Source: Jaenimonas drosophilae
Taxonomy: Eukaryota > Euglenozoa > Kinetoplastea > Trypanosomatida > Trypanosomatidae
DNA length: 64,000 bases
Direction of reading: 5' to 3'
NCBI GenBank assembly: GCA_030849065.1
Contig: JASAON010001648.1
Span: 108,104 to 172,103, forward strand
The position numbers and the translations under genes are program-made. Below the pieces are notes generated by a model. That model did not search any database and had not been told where the DNA came from. It was given only the letters and a program-made list of their open reading frames with translations. This document shows, piece by piece, positions 9,365-22,800 of the stretch. Each line of letters opens with the position of its first letter. The first letter of the stretch is position 1.

Positions 9365-10285
9365 TCAGCTCAGGTATGCCTCGAGCGGTTCCTTGCATGT
9401 ATTCACGGCAGTGGTGCTGTCGGTGATGCAGAGCGCATTCTCTGCCAACAGGGCTGCGTAGAGGGTTTGTTGTAGCGACTCCAGATTGCGCTCGGCACTA
9501 ATACTTCCCGTGGAGAGCTTGACCAACCAGTACAGTGGGCTTCCATTGCGGTCGTGCCATTGCTGAATGTGCACGTCCACGTCAAGCGGTGCCCCGCCAA
9601 AGTACACCTCTCCATTGCCACCAACAACGTAGGACCACGACTGCTGAATGACGAGTGGTTCATCTCCGCGGAGCTGGTTGAAGCCTGGGAAGATGTTCTG
9701 CAGCTGCTCCATCGAGGTGATGCGATCGCGCTGGGGGGTGACAAGAACGCTCTGCAACATGAACTGGAGTGATCGGTTCATGATGGAGATGCCACGACTG
9801 TGGTACGTCAAGGTTTCGTAGTCCACGTTGGGCAGTGCCTCCATGGAGATGGGCGGGTGGGCGGTGCAGAGGGCATCAAAGAGGCTGCGCAGCTCCCAGC
9901 GGTAGGAGTTGCCGTCCTGCCAGCGAACCAATCGAAAGCCCACCGACTTGAGAATGTGGCTCGAGGTATCAAAGAGGTCCACATGCTTCGTCTTGTACTG
10001 CGATTGTTCCTTCTCAGTGATGTCTAGGGTGCCGTGGCGCTGAGCGAGCACACGCTGAACAACGTCCGTGATGTCGGTGCGCGTCAAGTTGGGCCGAAGG
10101 ACGTTGGTGATGGTCACCTCATGCGCACGGATCTGGCAAGTTGCATCACGGTGTTGGACCACCGACAGAGAGAAGAGCAGAGCGAGAAGGACGACGGTGA
10201 AGACAAGCACGAAGGAGGCACTCCGCCGCTGTGCAATGCCAACCTGACGATGTGTCAGTGGTGACTTCACGTCGTGGTGGCCCAT
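9365..10285 (-). CDS. Single-pass membrane protein with a possible degenerate CYTH/VTC-like domain
   Basis: 306 aa from the ATG at 10285. The frame is open 35 codons further up, but TTCTTGCAG ends 1 nt before this ATG on the coding strand, a good splice acceptor that would remove the extension. One membrane segment is near residues 24-45 ('SFVLVFTVVLLALLFSLSVV'), so it is probably a type II or signal-anchored protein with the C-terminal 260 residues on the non-cytosolic side. Within that part, 'DLFDTSSHILKSVGFRLVRW' followed by 'YRWELRS' has the 'yfDTpd..L...g..LRvR....W.l' pattern of CYTH/VTC (triphosphate tunnel) domains, but the ExExK catalytic motif is not seen ('HEVTIT' stands in its place). 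The fold assignment is inference; the function is unknown. Confidence 0.75.
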   Translation of the reverse strand: MGHHDVKSPLTHRQVGIAQRRSASFVLVFTVVLLALLFSLSVVQHRDATCQIRAHEVTITNVLRPNLTRTDITDVVQRVLAQRHGTLDITEKEQSQYKTKHVDLFDTSSHILKSVGFRLVRWQDGNSYRWELRSLFDALCTAHPPISMEALPNVDYETLTYHSRGISIMNRSLQFMLQSVLVTPQRDRITSMEQLQNIFPGFNQLRGDEPLVIQQSWSYVVGGNGEVYFGGAPLDVDVHIQQWHDRNGSPLYWLVKLSTGSISAERNLESLQQTLYAALLAENALCITDSTTAVNTCKEPLEAYLS

Positions 10286-10847
10286 CCTGCAAGAATCGTC
10301 GATACCAACCAAAACGGGAGTAGATGATGGGTGACTAACTAGACCACGAGCACGTGATGAACAACGTGAAGGGGCTCGATAACTAGGCACAAGAAGAGAA
10401 GAATGAAGAGGGTAGGTTTGGCTACACTAACATGGAGAGCAACACACACATTTGCTGCAATGCAACGACTGCCTGCAGCATCCTTTTGATGAGGCAGGAG
10501 CGTCGTCATGTGTCTCAGGGTTGTGGCATCTCTATGACAGGAAGTTTCCAGGCAACTTCAATAAAAATGGTTGTTATGTACATCCTTGTCACTACCATAC
10601 ATGTCGTCGTCAACCTCTGCCGCTAGGTACTTCAGCCCTAAGCCCCCACCTCGAGCAACAGAATGGCAGCCAATCACCACAAGAACAAGGTGCCTTCTCA
10701 AGGATCCCTCTCGATGAGCACCGTGTGATATTACATGTGGCGATGAGCAGCAGCATCCATCAGTGTACCAAGTGTACGTGTGTAGGAGGTGGGAGGGAGG
10801 AGGGGTTGAAGCTGACGTTATAGGGTGGATGTTTGTCCAGCCACGTC
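10286..10847. other. Intergenic spacer, 562 bp
   Basis: Contains the leader of the gene ending at 10285 and the 3' UTR of the dynein gene. No further gene is supported on either strand. Confidence 0.55.
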
Positions 10848-13800
10848 TTAATCATCGGAGTCCAGCACTAGGGCTACGGACTCCAACGTCCACATCGACG
10901 GATGCGAGTCGGAGGCGAGGTCGGCCATGAAGACCAGGCCTACACCAGCGGCATTGCGGCGGTCCGAGGTGACGTAGACGGGCGTCTTGAAGGTGCCAAC
11001 GCTCTTCACGCGTGAGGATTCCGTGGGGACGATTTGCATCACGGGCATCTCCGTGATGAGCTCCTTCTTCCTCTGCGGAGCTAGACGGTGCTTGGAGGCA
11101 TCCCAACGAGCACCTTCGAGGAAGAGCCCCGAGACGTAGGCGCCATCTCGTGGGTAGTTCTTCACATCGCTCGCACTCTCATAAGTGGTGACGGTAGTTA
11201 CGATGGTGGAGCGGTCCAGTGGCCACTTGTACTTACGGCAGGTCACCTGCACAAGGGCAGAGAGGTACGAATCGGGCACCATGAGGCCAGACAGCCACAT
11301 GCACTTTGGCTCCCCATTGGAGCTCCAGCTGAGGTACTGCTGGTAGCGGCGCTGGAAGTGTGCCAGCCACCGTCCCAGGTTCTTGCGTGTAGCGGGGGCA
11401 AAACGCCTCCACGAGCTGGGCAGCTGGCCATTGTTGAGGGCCGACGCCAGTTCATCGAGCTCGTTGCTCATACCAATCACACCAGCTAGTGCCTTTTGGA
11501 GCTCCTTGAGAGACTGCACAATGACGTTGACGAGCTTGTTCCACCGCTCAATCTCCTGCAGCAGCACCACCTGCGTGGGCTGAATGCTCTCAAAATTGTT
11601 GGACTTGGCGCGCTCAATCTCCTTCTTGCTGACCTGCTTCATATCGAAGGGCTTCGGAATCTGAGACAGAATCTCCTCCGTCACCTTCATCAAGATCTCC
11701 TCGTGGGAGGAGCCGGAGGAGGTCGCTCCCGTAGAGCGTGGCATCAGCTCAATCAAGCTCGCCCACATGCCCTCCGCGGCATTGCGCAGGTAGCCCGTCT
11801 CGGCGTTGGGGTGAAGACCAAAGACGTCCGGCGCATTCACGTTGGGGAAGCCATCCACCTGGGCCCCCATCATGACTAGGTTCACGTTCTTGTTCGGGTC
11901 GGAACTTCCAGGTGGCAGGCAGTAGTCCACCTGCTCATCGTGGAAGAAGTGGTAGGGCTGGAAGGTATCAAAGAGGAAGTCACCAAAGTACTCCTCCAGG
12001 TAGGTCTTGACGATGCGGCGATCCATGCTATCCGTCACACGTCCTCCGTACATGGCCTCTCCTACGAGGTAGCGCAAGGTATCCCATGGAATGTGGTCGT
12101 GGTTAGTGTAGGCCTTGGTCAGGTAGGTGTCAAGGAGACGCATGGAGACGGTGAAGTCGGTCTCGTTGAAGTCATAGGTGACGTTCCAGCCAATCTTGCC
12201 GTACTTGCGGCGCTCCTGCACCACGGCGTGGTAGAAGGAGAGGGTGAAGACCAAGGGACGGAAGGCCCAGTGAGGGCAGGCGTCGAGCTGGTCCTCCGTC
12301 ACCTTGGAGAGGGTGTTCTTCATGTTCATCTTGAGACCATTCGGGGGCTCATTCACCACCTTGAGCGAACGCTGCAAGATACCCATGGGGAACTCCAGGC
12401 TCGGCTCCGTCGTCAGCCACAGGCGATACTGCTCATGGGGCTGCTGCTGGTCCATCTTCTCAATGGTCTTCTCCAGGTCCTTCATCCACATGGTCAGCAG
12501 GTGGCAGTTCTGCAGCAACACCCAGTGACCGCGCACCGCGCCAACTTCCACCATCTTCATGGCCTCCTCTCCCTGACCTTGACCGAGCGAGATGGAGCGT
12601 AGCTTATCGAGGCCCACCTCCTTCGCCGCCAACTTCACAATCTCATCCGTCGGGTTCGCACCAGGAGAGACGACGCAGACGATGGGTGACATGCTCGAGC
12701 TCTTGTCCAAGACATCCTTGTAGCGCAGAATAGGTGGCATCACGAATTGCTCACCGAGCAGCTCACAGTTGCTGATGAAGTTGGTGATGGCGTTGTAAAC
12801 GCGATCAGAGCGGAAGCAGCGCAGCAGGCAGAGCATCTGGAAGCTCGTTACCTTCTCCGAGTAGCCGCATGGAATGGGGTTCTCGGGATCCTCGGGGCGG
12901 TCCAGGGCGAACCACTCCTGCCAGGCATCGGTGTTGTTCGTGAAGTCCTCCACCAAGGTGGCAAAGACCTCAATGTCCTGGGCAAGCTTGCACACGTCGT
13001 TCCACTGTCGCTCCGTCAACCACTCCACCGGGTTGGGCGGGAAGTCCTTGGACGCCAGCACACAACCACGCAGGAAGAACTCCAGCTCCACCTGCACCAT
13101 TTGGTGGCGTTGCGTCAGCAGGCGAATGGCCATCTGGAAAGAGAGCATGAGTTTGTCCTTCTCGAAGATGCCCATGCAGACGTAGCAGTAGAGGTTGTAG
13201 GTGAGGGCGTCGATGATGTTCTTGAGGCGATCCTCAATCTCAAAGGAGGCATCACTCTTGGTGATGGAGTAGCCAAAGACATCGTGCAAGAAGGCGTGGA
13301 GGGAGTACTCGTACATGGAGTTGATGGCGGAGAGCTGTGAGATGACGAAGTAGAGCACCGCACCACGCTTGGCGGCTGGGCGGTACTGCTGACGGGAGAT
13401 CTCGGTGACGCGGGCAGTTTCCTTGGCCTGATCCAACTTTTGGCCGACCTCCGTCGCGCTACTCTTGGTGTTCTCGAGGGTGGAGATGAGGTCGTCGTTA
13501 TCCAGGATGTTGCCCGTGGCGAGGGTCAGTTCACGAATGAGGGTGTCCTCGAGCTCCTTCAGCTGTGCTCGGCTCTCTGCCATGGTTTGCACCAGCTCCT
13601 CACTCTGTCGCTGCAGATCACTGCGCTCACTTGCCACGACGTAGTTGAGCAACTGTGCCTCAAGACCATCTTCGGTCACACCATAGTTGATCACCATCGT
13701 CTTACCAAAGACCTCAGCCTGGTAGTTGGGGTTGGGCAGCTTCGTGCACAGGTACAGCTTGAAGTTGCTATCCCATGGGATGTCCTTGTCACCGATGCGG

Positions 13801-16800
13801 ATGAGCTTCTGGCCAGACTCGATACGGAATTGTGGGTCGAGCACCGAATCAATGATGGGGTCAATGAACTCATCCACGCCCTCAAAGAGGAAGGGGTTGC
13901 CGTACTGAATGGCGAACTCGAGACGCTTGAGGAAGTCGGCATCGCTGAAGCTCGCCGTCTCAAAGCGCGGGTTGCTGCCGTGCTGCCGCTTGATCCAATT
14001 GACGGCCTGCATCTGAGGATCAATGCAGAGCGGGAAGCGGATCTTACCCGCACGCTTGCCCTTGCCGGTGTAGTCGGTGCTCAACATGGTGAGCATACCA
14101 TTCTGCACAGACAGGTCATCCGAGGGCAGACCATCACTGGCCCACTGTGACACGGCAACCTCGTCGGTAAGGAGCTTGCGCACCTCAAACTGCTCGCTGA
14201 GTGGGATCTCCTTTTGTTGGATATCGGGCACCCAGAGAGTCTCGAGAGCCTCCACACGGTAGGGGTACGTGAAGGCCCCGAGATAGGAAAGGAAGGCGGC
14301 ACCAGCGAGGCAATCACCAATGAGGTTGTGGCGCGACGTACCGAGGGTGACCTTCTCCACCGTCCAACGCGTACGTTCGGAGCCAAAACCATCAATCAGC
14401 TTCCTCGCGGCATTCAGACGGCGCTCCATAATGGCCTTCTCCTGCTGCAGCTGGCGGGCCTCACGCATACCAGCCTCGAGCTGCTCCTCCAATCGGCTTA
14501 AGCTCTCAATGAGTTCATCAATCTCGTCACGGCAGGCCTGTAGCTGACGCTCACCCTGCTCCTTGGCTTCCTGCAGACGCTGCACACGCTCCTGCTTCGG
14601 ATACACATCCTTGGCCACGGCCCAGTACTTCTGCATCGCCTCCACCCACTTCATGAGACCAGAAGCAGCCGTACTGAAGCGCACCAACTCGGCGGAGTAG
14701 GAACCATCACTATCCATCTTAATCTTGGAGAAGTGCTCCTTGATGATGCGCTTGATCTCGTTCATCTTGGACTGGTTGAGCATCTTGCGGAGGTCATCAA
14801 TGTTGCGCAGGGACTTCATGAAGTCACTCTGACCCATCATGATCTTACCAGACTCCCAGTTGGCCGGGACACCCTTCACCACACACACCATTCGCACCAC
14901 GTGGACGACCATCTCAGCCGGCTTGGCGAAGGAACGCAGCTCAGTAATAGAATTGCTGTTGATGGTGTTCACCGCAGCAATGGCAGACTCAAGGGCGGGC
15001 ATGGCATTCTCCAACACAACTTGGGCCTCGGCGGACTCCTCTTCAATGACGGCGTTCTGCGTGTTGAGCTCCTCCTCCATCTTTACGGCCTCTGTCTTGC
15101 GGGCCTCGTTCTTGGCCTTCTGCAAGGTGATGTCGTTGGTCATCTTCTCATTGATCTCCTGCTTCTCACGCAGGGTGACCTCCTTCTCTGCGAGCTCCTC
15201 CTGCAGCACCTTCACATCCTCCTGTGCGCGGTGGAGCTTCTCCAGACCAATGGTGAACTTGTGGACGATATCGTCAATCTTCTCGCGCTTCGTAATGAGC
15301 AGCTTGGCGTAGTTGGCGATGAAGCCAAGGAAGTTCTTTGGGGTGACGTAGTTGTGGCGCTTGAGCTCGAGTTGGTAGCGGCCAGAGAGTGCGTGAGAGG
15401 TGATGTGGACGTGCACCATGTGCTTGACGATCTTCTCGCGAAGTTCCTCGGGGAGGTCCTCCTCGGCAAGGAGCTTGACGCCCACGGCCTCCAGAGCCTG
15501 CGGGGGCCACTTCTCGAACCAATCGATGGTTGTGTTGTTGATCAAGCTGGGGAAGTTACGGCAACGGGTGCGGAGGGTGTCACCGGACGGACTCATGGCC
15601 AAGACGACGTGGAGATTGTCTCGGCAGCGTGAGACGAAGGCGGTCCACTTGTTGTCCTTGGAAGGAGCGAGGCCCATGGCCTCCACCTCTTCCGCCACAC
15701 TGTTGTAGAGCGGGTCCTTCTCCTCTTCGGGGAAGAGCGCGGGCACCATGCCAGAAGCCAACATGTTGTTGATGAGCTCAAGGAAGCCCTCCTCCTTCAC
15801 ATGGCCATCCATGAACAAGAAGACGACCTTCTCCTGCTGCACACCGACGCGGTGGTAGAGCTTCTTGAGGTCCTCACGGAAGCTGTCTTCGGTGTAGTTA
15901 CGGGCGAGCACAATCTCAAAAATACCCATTTGGCAAATGGCTGCGCCGAGCTTCGTCAAGGACTGCTTGCCGCTACCGCCCACACCAACCAAGAGACAGT
16001 GGCCACGTGGCAGGGAGAGCACACGCGTCACACGAAGAAGATGCTCCAAGGCCATGTCGAACATGACCAGGTCAATCTTCTTGGTGGGCATGTTGATCTC
16101 ATCCATGATGGCTTCCACGAGTGAGCGAATCTTTCCAAAGTCCGGGCCGAAGTCTTCGTAGATGTGAAGGCGCTCGAACTCACTATCGGGCTCAAAGTCA
16201 CCAAAATCCGCGAGCAACAGTGGATCTGCCATGGCGTAGTCCTTTGAGTCGGAGAAGTTCAGGCCAATCTCACGGTCAATGAGGTCGCAGACGTACTTCT
16301 TGTCACCCAAGTCCGACATGCGGTCCACAAAGACACGCATCACCTCATTTCTCCACAGTCGCACAACACACTGCAGCTCGGGGAACTTCTCGGATGAAGC
16401 CCGGCAGAGACCCTCGTACACACGCGAGAGATCACGCAGATTGAAGATGTAGTGGAATTTGGCCGGGGTGGCGGGAAGACTGCGAACGAGGTTCTGATAC
16501 AAGCGCAGGGTCATGCCCGTGATGGACTCCGCCAGGCCAATCCCCTCCGCCGTCTTGAGGGTGGAGTAGGCATCGGCCAGGATCTGGGCGTAGATGGTGT
16601 GGATGGAGTCATCCTCTGGGAACATGATGTTGAAGGCAGTGAAGAGAGAGACGAAGCGAGGGTCGAGGGCGTGGCGACCACCACCGGGTGGGGCCATGGC
16701 GGCAACGAACTGTGTATCTCGGATCTGCTTGAAGAGGAGGTCCTTGCGGTCGTACCAGGATTGGTGCTCAATGAGGAGCTTGAGGAAGGCAATGGGCTGT

Positions 16801-19800
16801 TGTGTGCCGTAGAGGTCCACCTTGGGCATGTTGATGTCATCAATGAAGACAACCAAACGCTTCTTGGCAGGGGGGCCGAGCACGGTGTTGGTGCGCTTCT
16901 CAATGTTGTCCTCCATGGTACGCTGGGCGTCCAAGCTCGTCGTACGGGAACTGAAGTTCATCTCAAGCAGCATCTCCTCCAAATGAACGTCCTCGGAGTC
17001 GCCGCTATCTGTGGCCTCCAAGGAGCTACGCTTGAGGTCGGCGAGGTAGGCCTGGATGGTCACCGTCTTGGCTGTACCACTCTCACCCACAAACATCACG
17101 GGAGTGCGGTTGAGGACAATCTTGTTGAGCAGCCACATGTTGCGCTCCGTATCTACAGTGGAGACGAGGAGTGAGCTGAACTTTTGGTTGGGCGCGCGTT
17201 GGAAGGGCTTGATGAGCACATTCCACGGCTTCCAGCGGCTATCCTGCAGGTCAAAGAAGTAGTCGTACATCGTCTTGCGCTCTGGGAGGGAGCCGGAGCC
17301 CACAAAGCGAGTGAGGAAGTTGTCACCCACATCCTGCAGATTCCACCCGCTGAGACGCTTGAGAATGGCATCGAAGCGGGAGCGGTCCTCTGGGTTGCTG
17401 ATCAGGGAGCCAAAGCTCCACACACATGAAAAGATGAAGACGCACTGCATCGCGCGGGGCTCGAGGGCCTCGTCCTTGGGCGAGATGGTGTGAATGAGCG
17501 TCGTGAGCTGCTTCACCATGTTGAGATCGCTGTAGGGGATGACGAGCTTGGGAACTGGGGTCAGCTCGGTGCCGTCAAGGCCGTCCAGCATGAAGTCTAC
17601 GAGAGGCTGAACAAATTGCTCAATGAGCTCATCGAGGGTTTCATGCTCATCACGCGGGCGGCGCTGCTTCCACGAGTACATAAAGGGCTTCCATCCAAGG
17701 TTGATGGGGTCCAGGAAGACCATACCAACACGTGATACCGTAGCCGGGGAGGCGTACTGCAAGTCACCAACCTCGAAGAGGAGGGAACACTGCGGATGCA
17801 GACGAATACGCTCGCCGTTGGGCAGGGTCAGGAGCTTATTATCGTCCATGACGGAGTTCATGTCCTCGACCCACTTGGCATCAACATCACCATCAAAGAC
17901 AACGTAGCGACGCTCCTTTTCGGTACCCTCACCAGGACGATTGATGGTACGGAAGATGTTGGAGAAGATACCGTCGGTCCAGTTACGCGTCATGGGGTCC
18001 ATCAGTCCGTACAAGACGGAGGTTGGCTGAGCCTTGGGGTTCACAACGAAGGCCTTGGTCGGGAGGCCAAGCTCCGTCTGCGCACGGCAGAGAGAGTCGA
18101 TCACCACCGACTTGCCACCACCGGTGGGGCCCACCACCATGGACGTGTGCCGGGTCTGCATCGTTTCGTAGAGCTGCACAACCTTATCAATCTGGCGGGC
18201 CTCAATCTGGTATCCCCGCTCGCGGAGTACCTTGGTGGCGGCCTTGGCCAGATTCTCTTGCGGGACACGTGTCGGGTCGAGACCAGGGAAGAGATCCCCA
18301 ATGAGGCCCTTGAAGAGGGGCTCATCCTCGGCGATGAACTTGGGTGCGTTCATATCACGCAGAGCGCGCATCAGCACCGACTCCTCCGACAGCTCCGGCG
18401 ATCCACGCTTGAGCTGACCAGCCATGACAAGCACAGCCTTGAGCGCACGAAGACCCCAATCGTAGTGATGCTGCTTGGAGAGCTGGCCCTTGGCAAGGGA
18501 GTACAGCGTCACCATCTTCTTGGCCAGGGCACGGGCCGTGGTGAAACCTTCGGAGAATAGCATATTCTCGGCAATGAGCTCCATATCGGGCACCACCATC
18601 ACCACTGGGCGGAAGAGCGCCTTGAGGTTGTCTGGCAGCTCCACACGACCGGCGTAGCCGGGGTTCATGGTGATGAAGACGCCGACAGTGGCCACAAGCT
18701 TGATGGTGGAGTCACCAAAGAGGAACTGCTTCTCACCATTGCGGAGTGCCGCCTGAATGGAGCGCAGCTGTTCCGACACCACAGAGAGCACGGGGAGCTC
18801 AATACGGTTGAACTCATCGAAGCAACCCCACGATCCAGACTGTGAGAGACCAGAGAAGATGGTTCCCATGGCCTTGTAGTCGAGACCCTCACCACAGTTG
18901 AAGACGACGCACTGAATGGCCATGGCCTTGGCCAAGTCCTTCACCGACTCCGTCTTGCCCGTACCAGCCGGACCACCAGGAGCTCCACCAAGATAGAAGG
19001 TGAGGGCCTGGGTCAAGGTCATGAAGCAACGATCCGTCAGCGGGGTGATGACCAGACGCCCATTCAGACCCATGTACTCGAAGCCGTAGTCGAAGCAGCC
19101 CGTACACTGGCGAATGACACAGCTATCGCAGGAGCGGTCCCAGTAGAAGCGAAGCTGAGACTCCCAGTCGAACTCACGCTCGTCAATGACGGAATCTCGC
19201 ACAAAGCGGTCCACGATATCACGTCCGTGAACATCCACAATAATGAGGGTGTTGATCTTCTTGCGGTACTGCTTGTCAATGTCGTTGTCCATCTCACTCA
19301 CGAGCTCAAAGAGCTGCTGTGTGAGCTTGGCGGTGAGGTCCTTGACGGCGTTCTTCTTACCCTTGCGCACCTGCATGAAGGCGTTCTCAATCTCAAAGGA
19401 CCAAAAGATCTTGGCTCCAGTGAGGGTCACCTGGCCGTGGTACTTCTTCACCCACTCCAGACGCTCCATCTTGGGGTAGTAGAAGACGCCAGCCTTGAGG
19501 ATGTCGTGGAGGGTGGCCTTGGATTCGCTCAGCACCGCCTGCAGCCACTCCTCCACAGGGCGGCCCTCCGTCTTGACGGGGTTGGCGAAGTCGAGGCGCT
19601 CACCCTCCTGTGAGTCCACGCCACAGATGGTCTCGTCCGTCTCGCTCTTGAAGATGAGCCGCGCGCAGTTATCGAACATCTTGAGCATGTGGTCCTGCAC
19701 CGACTTGGCGGTGCTCGAGGCCAGAATGGAGAGCAGCTCATCATCCGAAATGAAGTAGAAGCGTGGGAAGAGGCAGCGCTTCGTCTCAAGGTAGTTGGAG

Positions 19801-22800
19801 AGGTCCTTCTGGCACTCCTCCAGCTTCTCCTCAAGGTAGGTGAGCTCGTCCAGGCGTCCGTTGACGTTACAAGAGTGGCTCACATTGGGCATCGAGCTGG
19901 TATCGTTCATGATGCGGACGAACTTCTTGTCAAGATCGTTGAACTTCGCAGCCTCCTTGGGCAGCTGGTTGGAGATATCATCGTTGCCCTTGAAGATGGA
20001 CTCGAGGTACTGCCACTTTTGCTGCACCGTGATCCACACCGCAATGACGTCGTTGATGGTGGAGAGCTTCCGCTCCCACAACTTCACCTCCTCAATGAAG
20101 GGCTGAGCCCACTTGACGTTGGCAATGGACTGCATCTTGAGGATGTTGTCATCCACCGCCTCCTGGATCTCGCTGGTGTCGGTGAGCACATCGCAGCGCA
20201 CCTGGCCCTTGCGGGGCTCGTACTTGACAGGGGTGAAGTCCTTCACCGCCCAGAACTCCTTGATGCTGCGGATCTCCTTCTCAATGCCCTGCTCACGAGC
20301 CGCGGCAAGAACAATATTGTCAATCTCCTCGTTGTAGCGGTACAGTTCCATGGCAATCAAGTCATCCAGGTTGATTTGCTCGTAGTTGAACTCCTTGCCC
20401 GTCACACGCATCAGCTCCTTCCAATGACGGAGCTTGAGTGCAGGGCTCTTGAGCTTGGCCAACAGCGGCAGTGAGTTCTGGAAGTTCACAATGAGCTGCT
20501 GAATCGCAGAAAAGGGGTGTACCGCGGCGTAGGTCTTGGCCATGATGCGCGCATGCTTCGCACGCTCCTCGGTGGTGGTCTCGAGATCGTCCAACAGGAG
20601 ATCCTTCCAGCTGCTTCGGTTCCAACGACGGAGAATGGCATTCCATTCCTCGTAGAGCTCATAGACCACCTCAAGCTTGGTGAGCTCGTCATTGAGCATC
20701 TGCAGGCCGGTGTGGCTCGTAAGGGGGAGATCAAAGAGCTTCTCCGCCTTGGTGAGCTGATCACGTCGCTCCTGCAGGCCCGTCAGCTTCTCCCTCCACT
20801 CCTGCTTGAGCGCATTGCCCTTGACGAGGTCGATGCCCTCAACACCAGGGCCATGCCGGCGGAAGTCGTTGAGCGCCGAATCGCCCAGGTCGAGGAAGGT
20901 GAGTACCTCGTTGACGGTGAGATCACGGAACTGCTCCTTCTTGGGCTCAAGAGCATCACTGCACTGCTTGACGCGAGCAATGGTGCATGACCACAGATTG
21001 CGGATGCCCATGGCCTGCTGTAGCTCATCGGCCTCAATCTTCACCCCAAAGTGGAGCAAAGAGCTGTAGACGTACTCGATTTCATTGATGTCTTGCTCCA
21101 CCTCCAATGAGGATCCACGGGCGTTATGCATCACCTCCAACACAAACTTGAGGTCGTCAATGTTGTCACACGGGCACATCAAATCTTCGTTGATCTTGCA
21201 GATGCGGTGGAAGCGCTTCAACATGCGGTTGCGCACCGTGTCGTTGAGCTGCGCACCCTCCATCGCCACCCACTGGTACACATGCTCCACGAGCTCAGAG
21301 TAGAAGTAGGATTCATCACAGCGCATGAAACCAAAGTCATGGACGTGGTCCTCTACGTCAAAGTCACTGATCATGTTGAAGTAGAGCTGGAACTTGGCGT
21401 CGTAGTCGATCCAGTGGAACTGGTTCTTGGCTTGTTGCTCCACAGAGATCTTCTTATCCGCCAGGTAGACGAAGCGGTAGCGCTGCAGCATCTTGATGTT
21501 GGTGGCCAAGGCGCCAAGATGGGTCTGAATCGTACGGTTCACCAACGCCTGCAGCTTGTACACCTGGGGCAGGTTGTAAATGTCCTGGTAGTAGGTGAAG
21601 AGCGTGGAGTAGTCCTCCTCTGCTGGTCGGGGGATGATCTCTCCCTGGGTGAAGTCGATGCAGGTGCCACGCATCCATCGCTGGAAGAGCTTCGTGGACT
21701 CGAGGATGCTCACTTGAATCTTGTGGAAGGCCGTCGTGATCTCCTGCTGCTGCGGGGAGAAGGTAGGCTCGGTGGTCAGAAAGATGAGCACCTTGAACAG
21801 CGGAGGTCGCTTTGTCACACGGGAGCTGGAGCCGGTGTAGCCCACAAGCTGAGCAAAGGCGCTCAGCGACCTCAACACCATCTTGGTGAGAGCACGCCAG
21901 ATCCGCTGCTCCCAGTGGCTGTAGTAGGTGCTCAACAGGGAGCACTTGCCAGTGTGGGTTCCCGCCAGTTGGCTCTCCACCTTGGTGAGGAGCGGTTTTG
22001 CGGTGCGGTAGGCGCGGGCACAGCGCTCGAGAAGGCTGATGCGGCGTCGGTCCACCAAGTCTACGAGGGTCTGCAGCTCAGGCAGCTCGCCACCAGCTTG
22101 GAGCAGCTCCTCGTACTCAGGCATGAGCTTCGTGGCGGAGATCTTGTTGACGACCTGAGTCTGGATGTTGTCCGCGCTCTTGCGCACCTCTCGGCTAAGG
22201 TTTCGGAACTTGGTGATGGCCTTTTCGCAGTTGGCCACGAAGTCAGGAATGCTGAGGCTCGTCCAGTTGATGTCGTTGAAGCCTGGCTCCAGAGATGCCT
22301 TCAGCTCGCGGATGTTGCGCGACAAGATGACGCGCTCCGAGCCTTCCAGAATGCCGAGCTCGTAGTTGAAGCTCAGCAGCATGCTCTTGAGGGAGTCCAC
22401 GTAGTTGTGGTAGGCCTCATCCTGCAAGGTGATGTGGAGTGCCTCCTTGGGAACCTCGTAGCCCAGGCGGTCGAGGTACTTCGTTTCACGAATGACATCG
22501 AACAACTTCAAGTCGAAGTTGACAACGTAGGCATCATCGCTCTCTTTGCGGAGGATGTGCAGCTTGAGGGAGCTCGTCGCGGTAAAGCGGATATCCTCAC
22601 GCCACTGCAAAAAGCGCGCTGTGGCATAGTCCTTCATCTGCCGTGATACCTCGACGTACTTGTTCTTCACCTGCTTGCCCATGGAGGTGGCCAGCATGTG
22701 CTCCTGTTGGAAGCGAATGATGGGCTTCTTCAGGCGCTGAAACAGAGACAAGCTCCAGTGGATGGAGCCCGCGACCGGCGGCTGGTTCTTGGCCAGTGGC

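Noticed and set aside
13440..15632. Several 200-300 codon plus-strand ORFs
   Set aside because: Lie inside the dynein frame on the opposite strand; composition is that of codon shadows.
21126..22646. 506-codon plus-strand ORF
   Set aside because: Antisense to the dynein gene, with Leu/Val/His/Glu-rich shadow composition.
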